From Zasmidium citrigriseum (taxonomy: Eukaryota; Ascomycota; Dothideomycetes; Mycosphaerellales; Mycosphaerellaceae): a stretch of DNA of 64,000 nt. The DNA lies in contig NHNW01000069.1 in assembly GCA_002786025.1 (NCBI GenBank), positions 62,001-126,000 on the forward strand. Direction: 5' to 3'. Each line of letters opens with the position of its first letter. The stretch's first letter is position 1. Positions 62,660 through 64,000 of the stretch are shown one piece after another. The notes under the pieces were generated by a model. The model ran no database searches and was not told the DNA's origin. It worked only from the letters and a program-made list of their open reading frames with translations. The position numbers and the translations under genes were made by a program.

Positions 62660-64000
62660 GCGTCGTCTGTTACTATTATTAGTATCGCTCTTGTTACTAC
62701 TCTAATACTTATTATTAGTCTACTAATACGCTCTTTCTAGTATAGTAGTTACTTAATATAGCTAAAGGCGACGTTAAGGTAGTTAGTAGATACGAGCCTA
62801 AAGGTTATAGTAATAACACCTCTTATCGTATATCTATCGCGTCGACGCGCTCTATAGACTCTATATATATTAGTATCTTTAACTTCTTTAATATACGAGA
62901 TAACTACCTTTATAGTAGTAATATAACGATCTAGCCTAACTAGTAGTAACCCTTTATTAATAGCTCGAGTTAGTAGCTTAGCTCGTCGCCGCTAGAGTAG
63001 TAGTCGAGCCTACTAGTAGACGCTCGCGTAAGCGTAACTAGCTATTAGGCGCTAGTATATAATAACTATTAGTACTTTAGTTAGTTACTAACGTCGTCGC
63101 CGCTTCCGCTATTACTAGACTTACTATTAGTACTATTAAGGAGCTCTTAAGGGGGTAGGCCGCTACTAAGCTATCTACCCTTCGATCTAGCTTATAGCGA
63201 TAGATATTAAGAGCGTACTAATACGCCTATTACTTTACCTATTAGGTAGGCTAAGGGTACTAGATTTACTACGCCGAGCTATATACCGATTATTATTTAC
63301 TCGAGCCCGTTCGCGCTATCGTTAGAGGTACTAGGCCCGCTTTAGTACGAGTACCTACCTTAGTATAAGGATCTATTACTAAGGTAGCTAGCTCTTCGTC
63401 TAGAGCGTCTAGTAGCTAGCTTCCTCGGTAGAGCGAGTCTAGCTTAATTTAAGTCGATATTAGAGCCGCTAGCCGCTCTACCTATAGCCGCTATAGCGCC
63501 TTCGTTACTACCGCTATCTAGTCTAGAGGTTATTAAGGTACCGCTACTATAGTAGTAATAGTAAGAGGTAGAGCTAGCTAAGAGTAAGAAGAGCTTTATC
63601 TTTAAGGACGAGATATTCGAGTAGAAGAAGGTAGTAGGCCTACGTAGCGGTAAGCTTACGGATAAGAAGACGAAGATCTAGTAGACTAAGGAGCGAAAGA
63701 TTACCGTTATAAAGGTACTCGTTAGTTACGAGAGAGAGGTAATTAAGGACGACTTAATAGCTTACTTTATAACTATAATAACGAAGTTTATTAAGGTTAA
63801 GACTAGCCTATCGCCCTCTCGTCTTAGACGGACGGTACTCGGTAGTAGTATAGACGACTCGAGTAAGCGTATTATTAGCTAGATCCCTTAGTTTAAGGAA
63901 ATAAAAGAGAAGAGGGTTATTAGTACTAGCCGCTTACTATCTAAGTTTTAGTAGCTCTACGCTCGTTAGTATAATATCGAAACTCGGCGGGCGGAGTACT
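62660..64000. mobile_element. Second RIP-saturated element, truncated by window end
   Basis: From about 62,660 CA and TG almost vanish and TA becomes dominant, exactly as in the central island. On the + strand a long frame with only TAA/TAG stops is visible from about 63,545 to the end (blocks such as KSKKSFIFKDEIFE, GLRSGKLTDKKTKI and SPSRLRRTVLGSSIDDSSKR); it is Lys/Arg rich. It may be a gag or ORF1 of a retroelement, but no diagnostic motif is visible. The element continues beyond the window. Confidence 0.65.

Noticed and set aside
1..64000. CRISPR arrays, bacterial operons, secondary-metabolite cluster
   Set aside because: Eukaryotic intron-containing genes with housekeeping functions; no spaced direct repeats and no PKS, NRPS or terpene-synthase domains seen.

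Overview
The window is nuclear DNA of a filamentous ascomycete (Pezizomycotina). The evidence is intron-containing genes with short 49-66 nt introns (GTRNGT-type donors, CTAAC-type branch points), fungal-only protein families (IML2, DUF6594, RGS-LOV, YAT-type permease) and large blocks with the CpA-to-TpA signature of repeat-induced point mutation (RIP). The style of the RIP blocks recalls Dothideomycetes such as Mycosphaerellales, but that placement is inference and no species is assigned.

Left arm (1-29,572), ordinary gene-rich euchromatin: an IML2-like TPR protein (608-2743), an RGS-LOV blue-light photoreceptor (complement 2862-4911), a GNAT acetyltransferase (5713-6467), a TA-flanked MITE (7311-7616), a large disordered fungal protein (8127-11018), an RRM-like protein (11485-12222), DUF6594 and DUF4267 membrane proteins (12539-14107), one or two small hypothetical genes, an amino-acid permease with six exons (18208-20311), nucleoporin NUP120 (20707-24447), a coiled-coil tail-anchored protein (24785-25858), an intron-containing tRNA-Arg(ACG) (26560-26649) and ethanolamine kinase (27368-28645).

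Centre (29,573-46,919), a nested transposon island of about 17 kb that is almost free of CA and TG dinucleotides. The outer element has 30-31 bp terminal inverted repeats, a TTA/TCA flank and a RIP-killed PIF/Harbinger DDE transposase. Inserted in it is a 13.9-kb Ty3/Gypsy retrotransposon with 98-bp LTRs, a CCTAT 5-bp target duplication, one continuous gag-pol frame of nearly 3,000 codons ending in integrase plus chromodomain, and a further frame of about 1,365 codons downstream of pol that I cannot identify. This third ORF and the unusual architecture are the main novelty candidates.

Right arm (46,920-62,660): CLC chloride channel/exchanger, a charged coiled-coil protein, V-ATPase subunit C divergent from the glycine cleavage T protein, a disordered protein, APS kinase, a Harbinger-type MITE with TAA duplication, and an ankyrin-repeat protein. 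From about 62,660 to the window end a second RIP-saturated element begins and runs off the edge.

The genes are not an obvious pathway cluster. They are housekeeping functions (nuclear pore, phospholipid synthesis, sulfate assimilation, one-carbon metabolism, vacuolar acidification) with transposon debris confined to intergenic space.
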